Below, in pieces: positions 31,764-38,374 of a DNA stretch of 54,633 nucleotides. Within the stretch, counting starts at the first letter, position 1. Every line of letters starts with the position of its first letter. Both the position numbers and the translations under genes were made by a program. Source of the DNA: a virus; IMG/VR virus record IMGVR_UViG_3300046525_000020, positions 1 through 54,633 of that record; one strand, written 5' to 3'. The notes below the pieces were generated by a model. It saw nothing but the letters and a program-made list of their open reading frames with translations, was not told the origin of the DNA and did no database searches.

Positions 31764-31775
31764 GGGGCATGTTCC

Positions 31776-31803
31776 TTGAATCCTGGCAACCATCGCCTAA
31801 GAT
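31776..31803 (+). promoter_or_regulatory. Promoter of a single-gene unit
   Basis: TTGAAT (31776-31781), 16-base spacer, TAAGAT (31798-31803). A hairpin GAGGGG/CCCCTC (31811-31834) follows in the leader, then AAGGAG and the ATG at 31859. Match to consensus is moderate. Confidence 0.5.
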
Positions 31804-31858
31804 AGAGTCAGAGGGGCGCGCAGTGGCACCCCTCGCAACCACCCTAAGGAGCCCTACC

Positions 31859-32134
31859 ATGCACGTTCTGGAAGTTCTCGCCGAGCAAGTCAAGGCGCAA
31901 CGGATGAAGCCGCAGCATCTGCTCACGCAACTGAAGACCAACGAGAAGGTGGCGATCGGCGCGCGTTGGGCTCAATACCGCAAGGTGAAGGCTGGCGAAT
32001 TTGTCATTGAAGTCGGTGAAGTCGGCAGCGACAAGGGAGAAGTCGTCGAACGTGCGTCCACCCCGGTGGAAGCGAAGCTTTCCTACGTTGACACTCTCGT
32101 CGACCTGCTTCCCAAGACTAACGGCCAAAAGTAA
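31859..32134 (+). CDS. Unknown 91-residue protein in a self-contained unit
   Basis: The ATG at 31859 has AAGGAG seven bases upstream. The protein is helical and charged (L-E-V-L-A-E-Q-V-K-A-Q-R, then Y-R-K-V-K-A-G-E-F-V-I-E-V-G-E-V-G). Unlike neighbours, its codons favour C/G in the third position. With its own promoter and a terminator ending in TTTTTT it looks like a moron-type cargo gene. Function unknown. Confidence 0.7.
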   Translation: MHVLEVLAEQVKAQRMKPQHLLTQLKTNEKVAIGARWAQYRKVKAGEFVIEVGEVGSDKGEVVERASTPVEAKLSYVDTLVDLLPKTNGQK

Positions 32135-32157
32135 AAGAGCCTTCGGTGTCCTACTTG

Positions 32158-32181
32158 CCCGCGCTGCCGCGCGGGTTTTTT
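32158..32181 (+). terminator. Intrinsic terminator of the single-gene unit
   Basis: CCCGCGC (32158-32164) pairs with GCGCGGG (32169-32175) across a TGCC loop and is followed by six T. Seven GC pairs make it strong. It closes the unit that begins at 31776. Confidence 0.9.
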
Positions 32182-32186
32182 ATTTC

Positions 32187-32260
32187 CTAAATGTAACAAA
32201 ATGTGTTTTATGTAACTTAATGTTTTCCCCAGCTACATAGTTGTAACACTTTGTAATTGT
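32187..32260. repeat. Short repeats between two terminators
   Basis: The word TGTAAC occurs three times: near 32194 and 32214 within two imperfect tandem copies (ATGTAAC, spacer, AATG, TTTT), and near 32242 within TTGTAACACTTTGTAATTGTG. The stretch has no gene and lies between terminators at 32158 and 32269. It could be protein binding sites or weak iterons. Confidence 0.5.
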
Positions 32261-32268
32261 GCTTGACA

Positions 32269-32293
32269 GGAGCCTTCGGGCTCCTTTTTTTTT
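32269..32293 (+). terminator. Second intrinsic terminator
   Basis: GGAGCC (32269-32274), loop TTCG, GGCTCC (32279-32284), then nine T. A textbook terminator with a tetraloop. A TTGACA just before it (32263-32268) has no -10 partner. Confidence 0.92.
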
Positions 32294-32565
32294 GCCCAAA
32301 AGCAACACATTGTTCGGAGCGTGCATTAAGTCACGGCCGAGTGTGGGGAACTAGGGTTTACCCTATAGGAAGGAAAATTACCGTGATTAATTCCCGAAAT
32401 TAATACCCATGATGCGCGCGTATATACCACAGAATGCCCTTGCTGTCAATAGGGGAATTCACCTAGAAACAACACTCGCTTTTCGGTTAGACTTGCGTTC
32501 AAGCAAGGTCGATCACTTCGATAGGCCGGCTTCGATAGATACCTCAACATTAACGGAGATTAAAA
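32294..32565. other. Intergenic control stretch before the 236-residue gene
   Basis: No gene seen. It contains a leftward promoter (32421-32449), the pseudo-palindrome CTTGC/GCAAG near 32490-32505, and a direct repeat CTTCGATAG (two copies between about 32516 and 32538) just upstream of the next gene. A rightward promoter for 32566 is not evident. Confidence 0.5.
32421..32449 (-). promoter_or_regulatory. Leftward promoter without an obvious target gene
   Basis: On the minus strand TTGACA (32444-32449), 17 bases, TATATA (32421-32426), again with TGG before the -10. The 14 bases CATTCTGTGGTATA are identical to the late promoter at 28719. No minus-strand gene follows for 3.8 kb, so it would make RNA antisense to the early genes. 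Confidence 0.65.
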
Positions 32566-33276
32566 ATGTCCTTCGAATCCCAAGCCACTATTGATCAAGA
32601 CCAAGACAAAGCAGCGGCTCTCGCACAAGCGGCGATTGTTGTGGCGAATCCCCCGATTGCAACGCAAAACCTTTTCAAGCCTGTCTCTAAGGGGCAAATT
32701 GATACTGAGGCAGCAAACAAGAAAGCGGATGGCAATAACGGTAAAGCCGTTGCCACCATGCTGGTTAAAGAATTGCTGAAACAGGAAATTAAGCTTGTGC
32801 TGTTTCTCCGCAATATTGCCGACCTTGGTCAAGAGGGCCGCACACAATTTCGGGTTGTCTTGAAGGAAAAGCAAGGCAAGCTTAAGGAATTGCTGGCTTT
32901 CCACGAAAAGGACAGCTATCAATATGTGCTGGTTAAACAGGCACATGCCACTGCCACTGTGCGTATGTCTGAGATTAAGGTTTTCTCAGAAGCCTGCGAC
33001 ATTGGATTTACCTTTGATGAGTCTGAAACCTATCCCGCCATCATTGCCGCTGCTCGTATGTGGAAGCAGGGTCAAGCCTCTGACGAAATTAACGCGGATG
33101 GCAATTTGGAGATGAAGGGTCCGACTCGTCGCCGTGGGCGCCCCGCTACACCGTTTGCCGATAAGTTTAAGAAATTCCTTGCAGACAATGTGACGGCAGA
33201 CAACCATGCCGAAGCGCGTGAATTCTTCAATACGTGGATGGCGCTGCAAAACTTCGGCAAAGAGGTTAAGGAATAA
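32566..33276 (+). CDS. Unknown 236-residue protein with an AT-hook-like motif
   Basis: The protein begins M-S-F-E-S-Q-A-T-I-D-Q-D-Q-D-K and has helical segments (V-K-E-L-L-K-Q-E-I-K-L-V-L-F-L-R-N-I), then a motif T-R-R-R-G-R-P-A-T-P near residue 188 that matches the R-G-R-P core of AT-hooks, suggesting minor-groove DNA binding. ACGGAG stands before the ATG. It follows a 430-base regulatory stretch and is followed by a hairpin, so it forms its own unit. No family recognised; DNA binding is inferred. Confidence 0.7.
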   Translation: MSFESQATIDQDQDKAAALAQAAIVVANPPIATQNLFKPVSKGQIDTEAANKKADGNNGKAVATMLVKELLKQEIKLVLFLRNIADLGQEGRTQFRVVLKEKQGKLKELLAFHEKDSYQYVLVKQAHATATVRMSEIKVFSEACDIGFTFDESETYPAIIAAARMWKQGQASDEINADGNLEMKGPTRRRGRPATPFADKFKKFLADNVTADNHAEAREFFNTWMALQNFGKEVKE

Positions 33277-33277
33277 C

Positions 33278-33299
33278 AAAGGGGGCTTTGCCCCTTTGT
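33278..33299 (+). other. Intergenic hairpin
   Basis: CAAAGGGG pairs with CCCCTTTG directly after the stop of the 236-residue gene. No T-tract follows, so a processing or stability role is likelier than full termination. Confidence 0.6.
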
Positions 33300-33333
33300 G
33301 ATCGACCCTTTCATCACATTACAAGGATTAATT

Positions 33334-33735
33334 ATGTTTAATGTTAACAAGCCTGTCCAAACCCGTAACGGCCGGTATAAGGGCCGCATTCTCTGTATTG
33401 ATCGTAAGGGGAGTGAATTTCAAATTGTTGCCTTGCTTACGGATGACAAAACAGAGATGGAACAATGCTACGTATTTCTGGCAAATGGGCAGATGTTTAA
33501 CGGACAATCTAGTCCTATGGACCTTGTGAATGTTCCTGACGTGAAGAAAATCTATCGACTGGCATTCAGTGAGGGGCGGGTTTCTGCGCGCCGCTATATG
33601 TCCACTGAGACAGCTAAGGCAGACGTACAACACAATCATTTTGACACTGCGGAAATTGCATGGGAGGGCTATACGGAAACCATCATTATGGATGGCAAGA
33701 TTAGCGAAATTAATTTCATTAAGAAAGATGCGTAA
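33334..33735 (+). CDS. Unknown 133-residue protein
   Basis: ATG at 33334 has CAAGGA upstream and is preferred to an ATG at 33298 that lies in the hairpin. The N-terminal part is beta-like (V-N-K-P-V-Q-T-R-N-G-R-Y-K-G-R-I-L-C-I), resembling small beta-barrels, followed by C-Y-V-F-L-A-N-G-Q and a C-terminal beta part (Y-T-E-T-I-I-M-D-G-K-I-S-E-I). Soluble; function unknown. Confidence 0.65.
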   Translation: MFNVNKPVQTRNGRYKGRILCIDRKGSEFQIVALLTDDKTEMEQCYVFLANGQMFNGQSSPMDLVNVPDVKKIYRLAFSEGRVSARRYMSTETAKADVQHNHFDTAEIAWEGYTETIIMDGKISEINFIKKDA

Positions 33736-33802
33736 ACATAAGGCTAGACACTACGCTCGCTTTTGGGTTGGAAATAACGGACTACATAGGAAAACATCAT
33801 GA
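33728..33802 (+). CDS. 24-residue basic peptide
   Basis: ATG at 33728 (AAGAAAG before it) opens 24 codons whose TGA overlaps the next ATG at 33799. The peptide is very basic with H and R throughout (R-K-H-K-A-R-H-Y-A-R-F-W). Overlap at both ends suggests coupled translation; it may be only a coupling device. Confidence 0.4.
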   Translation: MRKHKARHYARFWVGNNGLHRKTS

Positions 33803-34044
33803 CTATCTTTATTCTTGTTCTAGTGTTCATCACGCAAGGCAACGAACACGGCGTTGGCTTCAATCAGAAAACTGTTTATAAGACACAGGAAGAATGTGCT
33901 GCTGCTGCTGAGGCACGCATTCATGATGCCAAGCGTAATGCGGGCATTCGTCAAGCTAAGGCTCTGTGTGTTCCCATGCAGCTAGGCGAAGAAGCACAAG
34001 ACTTCACGCCGAATAAGGGCGCTGCTGTTGGGGAGAATACCTAA
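33799..34044 (+). CDS. Small protein with N-terminal hydrophobic segment
   Basis: The 81-residue product begins with a short hydrophobic stretch (T-I-F-I-L-V-L-V-F-I-T) that may be a signal or anchor, then a soluble helical part with two Cys (E-E-C-A-A-A-A-E and A-L-C-V-P-M) and a polar tail. A periplasmic, disulfide-linked form is possible. It overlaps its neighbours at both ends. Function unknown. Confidence 0.6.
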   Translation: MTIFILVLVFITQGNEHGVGFNQKTVYKTQEECAAAAEARIHDAKRNAGIRQAKALCVPMQLGEEAQDFTPNKGAAVGENT

Positions 34045-34355
34045 TGTGCAAACCACATAAGCATGCCGCACTCATCAAACTATGGGCAGATGGTGCGAAG
34101 ATTCAGTGGTTTCATGAAGCTGATGAAGAATGGAAAGACTGCACACCTACACCTAACTGGCTTGGCAATACAAACTATCGCGTCAAGCCTGAGCCTGTTG
34201 TGGTAGAATACAAGCGGTATATTTATAAGTTTAATAGTGACACACCGAAAGTATATATCGAATACAAGAATGAGTGTGCTTATCCGGAAAACTATAAACA
34301 TTTTGTAAAGTGGATTGATACTGAGTGGCAAACTATTGAGTTGGAGAATGAGTAA
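34044..34355 (+). CDS. Unknown phage protein, 103 residues
   Basis: The product has the order K-H-A-A-L-I-K-L-W-A-D-G-A-K-I-Q-W, then W-K-D-C-T-P-T-P-N-W and Y-R-V-K-P-E-P near residue 50. I know this K-L-W-A-D-G plus Y-R-x-K-P-E pattern from many phage early proteins. The second half is charged and aromatic (V-K-W-I-D-T-E-W). The biochemical role is not known. Confidence 0.7.
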   Translation: MCKPHKHAALIKLWADGAKIQWFHEADEEWKDCTPTPNWLGNTNYRVKPEPVVVEYKRYIYKFNSDTPKVYIEYKNECAYPENYKHFVKWIDTEWQTIELENE

Positions 34356-34659
34356 ACGCCATGTTGTCACTGCCACCATCTACGACAAATCCGGGAATGT
34401 ACTTTCCTGCCAGCAGAACAACTATTCCAAATCCCACCCCCTACAAGCCCGCTTTGCCGCATTGGTGGGACAACCCGAGCGCATCTATCTTCACGCCGAG
34501 ATTGCTGCATTAATTAGGTTAAAGAAGAATGATCGACCTTACCGCATCGCAATAGAACGCTACCACAGGAACGGCAGTGCTGCTAATGCCCGGCCCTGTG
34601 AAATATGTGAAGCAGCATTGAAACAATGGGGCATTAAACGTGTCGAATACACTCTATAA
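34348..34659 (+). CDS. Cytidine/deoxycytidylate deaminase-like protein
   Basis: The 103-residue protein carries H-A-E-I-A-A-L (about residue 48) and P-C-E-I-C-E-A-A-L (about residue 83). These are the zinc-binding His, the catalytic Glu and the two zinc Cys of the cytidine deaminase fold. Length is minimal for the fold. It could act on free (deoxy)cytidine nucleotides to feed dTTP synthesis with ThyX, or on a base in nucleic acid. ATG 34348 overlaps the previous gene's end. Confidence 0.75.
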   Translation: MSKRHVVTATIYDKSGNVLSCQQNNYSKSHPLQARFAALVGQPERIYLHAEIAALIRLKKNDRPYRIAIERYHRNGSAANARPCEICEAALKQWGIKRVEYTL

Positions 34660-34855
34660 ATACGTCGCAATTTGTTATGCAACCAATGACCTTTGCACCA
34701 GTCTATGTGATTCACCTGAACAGGCATTAACAGAACTAGTAGATATGGCTGGTATCGACGTTGATGTAAATGATTATAGAGTTTTGCAAGTTTCTGCTGT
34801 TGCTAAGATTGTTCGTGGTGCACTAAAGGTTTCCTCATTTAATGGAGTTAAATAA
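34640..34855 (+). CDS. Unknown protein, 71 residues
   Basis: A GTG start at 34640 lies 20 bases inside the deaminase-like gene; the end touches the next ATG. The protein has L-Y-K-Y-V-A-I-C-Y-A-T-N at the N-terminus and E-Q-A-L-T-E-L-V-D-M-A-G helix, with a final beta part. Small two-layer fold likely. Function unknown. Confidence 0.55.
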   Translation: MSNTLYKYVAICYATNDLCTSLCDSPEQALTELVDMAGIDVDVNDYRVLQVSAVAKIVRGALKVSSFNGVK

Positions 34856-35064
34856 TGCAAGTTCAAATCCGCCAAGCTGGTCGTTATGTTTATGATGTTT
34901 TCTTCGGGAATGGTTATGACAATTGGAGCCGTGTGCGGCGCAATACTTGGGGTGTTTCTGTGCTGGCTGGTGGACGGGTCAGTCCCAAAGTGTGCAAATC
35001 ACTGAATGAGTATCTCAGCGAACATCCTGTTCCCCTAATCACCCCTGTCGAAATCGCGGCTTAA
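34855..35064 (+). CDS. Unknown protein, 69 residues
   Basis: The product starts M-Q-V-Q-I-R-Q-A-G-R-Y-V-Y-D-V-F-F-G-N-G, with a positively charged strand-rich core (W-S-R-V-R-R-N-T-W-G-V) and a C-terminal helix. Start and stop share bases with the neighbours. No function recognised. Confidence 0.6.
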   Translation: MQVQIRQAGRYVYDVFFGNGYDNWSRVRRNTWGVSVLAGGRVSPKVCKSLNEYLSEHPVPLITPVEIAA

Positions 35065-35459
35065 TGATTACGCATTCCATCATTGTGGAGGAGCCATATA
35101 AGTATGTGGCTCCCTATGTGAACAATGGTCCGCCGGTCTATACTCTAGAATATAAGCACAAGCTAGGGTATGCAGCCTATATCGGCCGGCTCATCTATCG
35201 GAAAGGTGACTATGTATGCAAGGTGAATGCCACCTATCCATATAAGGCTGAAAACTATTGGCGAGTTAAGGATATTCAGGAGGTACACCACCTTGTGTCC
35301 TACCACCATCAAACAGGGCTACCATTCTGTATTAATCTGGTTAATGCTAAGGGAGATGATATTTGGGTAACAGCAAACGAAATCTTTCGTTCATCAAATC
35401 CTCCCCCTGGAACTCAATTTAAGGTAGAGGGTTTGGATGATCACGCACCAAATCATTAA
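35064..35459 (+). CDS. MITH-type protein 1, unknown
   Basis: The 131-residue product starts M-I-T-H-S-I-I-V, the first of three consecutive genes with this N-terminal tetrapeptide. A middle part (G-D-Y-V-C-K-V-N, then W-R-V-K-D-I-Q, L-P-F-C-I-N-L-V, E-I-F) looks like a small SH3-like barrel shared with the next gene. The 3' end overlaps the next start by 23 bases. Function unknown. Confidence 0.6.
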   Translation: MITHSIIVEEPYKYVAPYVNNGPPVYTLEYKHKLGYAAYIGRLIYRKGDYVCKVNATYPYKAENYWRVKDIQEVHHLVSYHHQTGLPFCINLVNAKGDDIWVTANEIFRSSNPPPGTQFKVEGLDDHAPNH

Positions 35460-35745
35460 ACAACAGGAGCGTCCTAAGACAAGCCCTAAGGCACGATACA
35501 AGGGAGAGTTTGGATCGGACGATCATAAACGCTACATTCTGGAACGTAGCTGGCTACACCAACCCTACAGCATTGGCGAGTGGGTTGTTATGGCAAAGAA
35601 GCACTATCAAATTATTGATATTTATTCTCATCTCAGTCTGCCCATTCAATGGGATCACCTAAAGCCCCTATATATTGAACTATACGACCCTGAAACTCAG
35701 GAACTATTCCTAGTCCATCCTAGTGATATAAAGAAGGTCAAATGA
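35437..35745 (+). CDS. MITH-type protein 2, unknown
   Basis: The 102-residue product starts M-I-T-H-Q-I-I-K. Its core (G-E-W-V-V-M-A-K, Y-Q-I-I-D-I-Y, P-L-Y-I-E-L-Y, S-D-I-K) follows the same strand order as the preceding protein, so the two look like distant duplicates. Basic N-terminal third (P-K-T-S-P-K-A-R-Y-K). Function unknown. Confidence 0.6.
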   Translation: MITHQIIKQQERPKTSPKARYKGEFGSDDHKRYILERSWLHQPYSIGEWVVMAKKHYQIIDIYSHLSLPIQWDHLKPLYIELYDPETQELFLVHPSDIKKVK

Positions 35746-36068
35746 TTACTCACATCGTAACCCTTGTGCATCCAAAGAAGTTGGTTCAGCGTAACACCTA
35801 CAATGAATTCAACGGCCGAGAAACGATTGCAGCAATGCATGCCCGCACTGTGGCTGATCCAGTGGAAAACTACAACAAAAACAATTTTCTAGACTTGCTG
35901 ACGTTCTACTTTGATAACGAACGTGATGCAAAGTATTTTGCAGAGTTTGCTGCGTCTGAGCGGCCCGGCATTGAAGTGTATGTAGCTGAGGCAAAGTTCA
36001 TTTACAATGTAGAGATTGGTGCACCTGTCGCCAAGAAAATCACAGATAAGGGAGTGCTGCCGGTATGA
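35742..36068 (+). CDS. MITH-type protein 3, unknown
   Basis: The 108-residue product starts M-I-T-H-I-V-T-L-V. The remainder differs from the other two: a helical acidic part with L-L-T-F-Y-F-D-N-E-R-D-A-K-Y-F-A-E-F-A, resembling a ferredoxin-like alpha/beta fold. ATGA overlaps on both sides. Function unknown. Confidence 0.6.
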   Translation: MITHIVTLVHPKKLVQRNTYNEFNGRETIAAMHARTVADPVENYNKNNFLDLLTFYFDNERDAKYFAEFAASERPGIEVYVAEAKFIYNVEIGAPVAKKITDKGVLPV

Positions 36069-36241
36069 AGTCAGGAACCGCTAAGGTAAACTGTGTTTGC
36101 AAGCATGAGTACCAAGACAAGGAACATGGTGCTGGTGTCCGCATTGCGAATGCAACACAAAAGGCCACAGACAAAACTGTAGACGTGCGCTGCACTGTTT
36201 GTGGTAAGATTCATACTGTTAATAAGGAACGAGTAAAGTGA
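36065..36241 (+). CDS. Zinc-ribbon protein, 58 residues
   Basis: ATG at 36065 overlaps the previous stop. The product has C-V-C-K-H-E-Y-Q-D-K at residues 10-19 and C-T-V-C-G-K near residue 46, the four Cys of a zinc ribbon. The middle G-A-G-V-R-I-A-N is also typical of a small phage zinc protein I have met before. Its stop overlaps the GTG of the amidotransferase gene, so it may be translated with the amidoligase cluster. Confidence 0.65.
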   Translation: MKSGTAKVNCVCKHEYQDKEHGAGVRIANATQKATDKTVDVRCTVCGKIHTVNKERVK

Positions 36242-36870
36242 CACGCCTAGTATCGGCATGCTTTAATGACTTCTTCCCATTTAATCAGCTTAAAGGAGTT
36301 GACAGCCACACCGCTACAGTAGAGCCTAAAACCCTACGCGAAGGGGACATTCTTCTGACGTGGGGAGGGGAAGACATTTCTCCTACTCTATATAAGCGGG
36401 CTGTTGGTAGGCGGTGTGGGGCAAATGATCGTCCTTCCCGCCGCGACAACATTGAATGGTCATTGATGCAACGTGCCTCTGAGCTTGGCATCCCAATTGT
36501 TGGGGTATGCCGTGGCGCACAGATGTTATGTGCCCATGCCGGTGGCTTTCTTATCCAAGATGTTCGGGGCCATGCTACTGGTCATCCGCACACTGCAACC
36601 ACTGATGAGGGTATTGAGATTGTTGTAAACAGCTACCACCATCAAATGCTTTACCCGTTCGAGGTAGAGCATGAAATGTGGGCAGAATGTAAGGACGCAC
36701 TGAGTCCCTACCATCTAGACGTAGATACAGACATTCCTGTGCCCACTGAAACAGAGATGGTGTATTTCCCCAAGGTGAAAGGCTTTGCTGTACAATGGCA
36801 TCCTGAATGGATGGATGACGACTGCAACGCCACTCAATTTATGATTAACAAAATTAATGCATACCTATGA
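36238..36870 (+). CDS. Class I glutamine amidotransferase-like hydrolase (peptidase C26 type)
   Basis: The 210-residue protein has the catalytic triad of class I GATases: Cys in V-G-V-C-R-G-A-Q-M (about residue 95), and H-P-E in V-Q-W-H-P-E-W near the C-terminus. L-T-W-G-G-E-D-I-S-P is the oxyanion-side G-G motif and V-N-S-Y-H-H-Q the C26 signature. Members cleave gamma-glutamyl bonds or supply ammonia from glutamine. It starts with GTG, overlaps the next gene, and opens the amidoligase cluster, so it may edit or feed that pathway. Confidence 0.82.
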   Translation: MTRLVSACFNDFFPFNQLKGVDSHTATVEPKTLREGDILLTWGGEDISPTLYKRAVGRRCGANDRPSRRDNIEWSLMQRASELGIPIVGVCRGAQMLCAHAGGFLIQDVRGHATGHPHTATTDEGIEIVVNSYHHQMLYPFEVEHEMWAECKDALSPYHLDVDTDIPVPTETEMVYFPKVKGFAVQWHPEWMDDDCNATQFMINKINAYL

Positions 36871-37601
36871 GCCTCGAAACTTACGTTGGAAATCTATTCC
36901 ATGCTGAAGTAAACATCACTACTCAGCGAAAGAGCGACAGTCTTGGCACTAGCTGTGCTGGTCAGGTCGGCCGCCTAGTGGTGCTGCCTAATGCGACAAA
37001 TGTCATCGTGGAAACAGCCCCACGTGATGAAGTTGTAGAGAAAGTGGAAGGCGCAGAACGCTATGAAGTGTTTAGTAAGTCTGTTAAACTAGACCAAGAC
37101 TATGCCAACATTCGCTTTACAAAGGTTGTCGATTTCGAAGCACCCAAGGTCATTGGAGAATGGCAATACACTGATCTATCTGACAAAGAAGAATTCAAGT
37201 GGATGCATGAGATTAATCAGCGTAAACTTAAAACCTTCGCCAATCGCAAACGCCCTAAACCACAGCGAGACAAACTAAGCTACATCTATGTAAATGGTTG
37301 GCTGAGTGCTTACAGGCGAAACAATCATACAGATTGGGGTGTTCCATTCAATGGAGAGCCTAAGAAATATTCGCAGGAAGAAGTAGTTGAGGAACTAAAG
37401 AAACAAATTAAGGGTAAGTTTTTCTTCACGATTCTTAATAACGATACTCGTAGAGAATTTGGTGGCAAGCCCATCCTTGAAGATGCCAAGCAACTATTTC
37501 ATACACTTGGTATGGAAGCCCTGTATGAAAGCGATAAGTACAACAATCGCATTCATGAAGGCGTCACTAATTATCTCACCACAATTGTTCTGAAAGGCTA
37601 G
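36867..37601 (+). CDS. Unknown protein of the amidoligase cluster (1)
   Basis: The 244-residue protein overlaps the amidotransferase stop and ends two bases before the ligase gene, so it is part of the cluster. The N-terminal half has beta-type sequence and the C-terminal part has Y-V-N-G-W-L-S-A-Y-R-R-N-N, then helical E-E-V-V-E-E-L-K-K-Q-I-K-G. No catalytic motif or signal is recognised. A substrate protein or adaptor of the ligases is possible. Confidence 0.65.
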   Translation: MSLETYVGNLFHAEVNITTQRKSDSLGTSCAGQVGRLVVLPNATNVIVETAPRDEVVEKVEGAERYEVFSKSVKLDQDYANIRFTKVVDFEAPKVIGEWQYTDLSDKEEFKWMHEINQRKLKTFANRKRPKPQRDKLSYIYVNGWLSAYRRNNHTDWGVPFNGEPKKYSQEEVVEELKKQIKGKFFFTILNNDTRREFGGKPILEDAKQLFHTLGMEALYESDKYNNRIHEGVTNYLTTIVLKG

Positions 37602-37603
37602 TC

Positions 37604-38374
37604 ATGCAATTCATCATTGGCGCTGATCCTGAGGTTTTCGTTGGCGATAAGACCGGGGTGCGGTCGATCATTGGCAAGATTGGTGGCACTAAAGCCAACC
37701 CTATGCCACTGCCACTAGGCGAAGGCTTTGCTGTACAGGAGGATAATGTTGCTCTTGAATTCAACATTCCCGCTTCAAAGTCAAAGCAGGAGTTTGTTGG
37801 CAACATTCGAGAAGCAACCGCGTTTCTGGAAAAAGTGGTATCTGACCAATACGGATTTAACTTCGTTAAGGACAGTGCTGTTTCGTTCCCTGATGAGGAA
37901 CTACAAGACCCTGCTGCACTAGAGTTTGGTTGTGAGCCTGACTTCAATGCATGGACACTAGAGGTAAATCCCAAGCCTAAGGCAGAGGATGCCAACCTCC
38001 GCTCATGTGGTGGGCATGTGCATGTTGGCTTTAAGAAGATGGACATTGCCAAGGTGATTAGGACAATGGACCTATACCTAGGCGTGCCTAGTGTTAAGAT
38101 GGACAAGGGAGAGCTACGCAAGAAACTATATGGTAAGGCGGGTGCCTACCGTAAGAAAAAATATGGTGGCGAATATCGCACGCTAAGTAACTTCTGGATT
38201 TTTGAATCCAAACTTGTTGAATGGGTGTATGACAATACCGAGCGCGCGCTGGATGCAGTGAAGGCGGGTATCGACATTTCAAACGAGAAGGAAGCCATCC
38301 TAGACGCGATTAATAACAATAATCACGTTGCTGCCGACTACCTCATCAATCGCTACAATCTGTCTGTACTATGA
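37604..38374 (+). CDS. COOH-NH2 ligase type 2 (phiEco32-like amidoligase)
   Basis: The 256-residue protein fits the phage COOH-NH2 ligase family of the glutamine synthetase fold (PF14395): G-A-D-P-E-V-F at residue 6, E-D-N-V-A-L-E-F-N-I near 46, and C-G-G-H-V-H-V-G-F near 139, whose His and Glu residues would bind Mg-ATP. Later R-T-L-S-N-F-W completes the pattern. Such enzymes join a carboxylate to an amine through an acyl phosphate. It is the third gene of the cluster. Confidence 0.8.
   Translation: MQFIIGADPEVFVGDKTGVRSIIGKIGGTKANPMPLPLGEGFAVQEDNVALEFNIPASKSKQEFVGNIREATAFLEKVVSDQYGFNFVKDSAVSFPDEELQDPAALEFGCEPDFNAWTLEVNPKPKAEDANLRSCGGHVHVGFKKMDIAKVIRTMDLYLGVPSVKMDKGELRKKLYGKAGAYRKKKYGGEYRTLSNFWIFESKLVEWVYDNTERALDAVKAGIDISNEKEAILDAINNNNHVAADYLINRYNLSVL

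Noticed and set aside
31844-32128. 94-codon minus-strand frame opposite the moron-like gene as target of the leftward promoter
   Set aside because: It mirrors the codons of the plus-strand gene and has no ribosome site; judged a shadow frame.
32555-32585. T-arm-like TTCGAATCC near 32568, possible tRNA
   Set aside because: No matching acceptor, anticodon or D arms; it is the start of the 236-residue gene.
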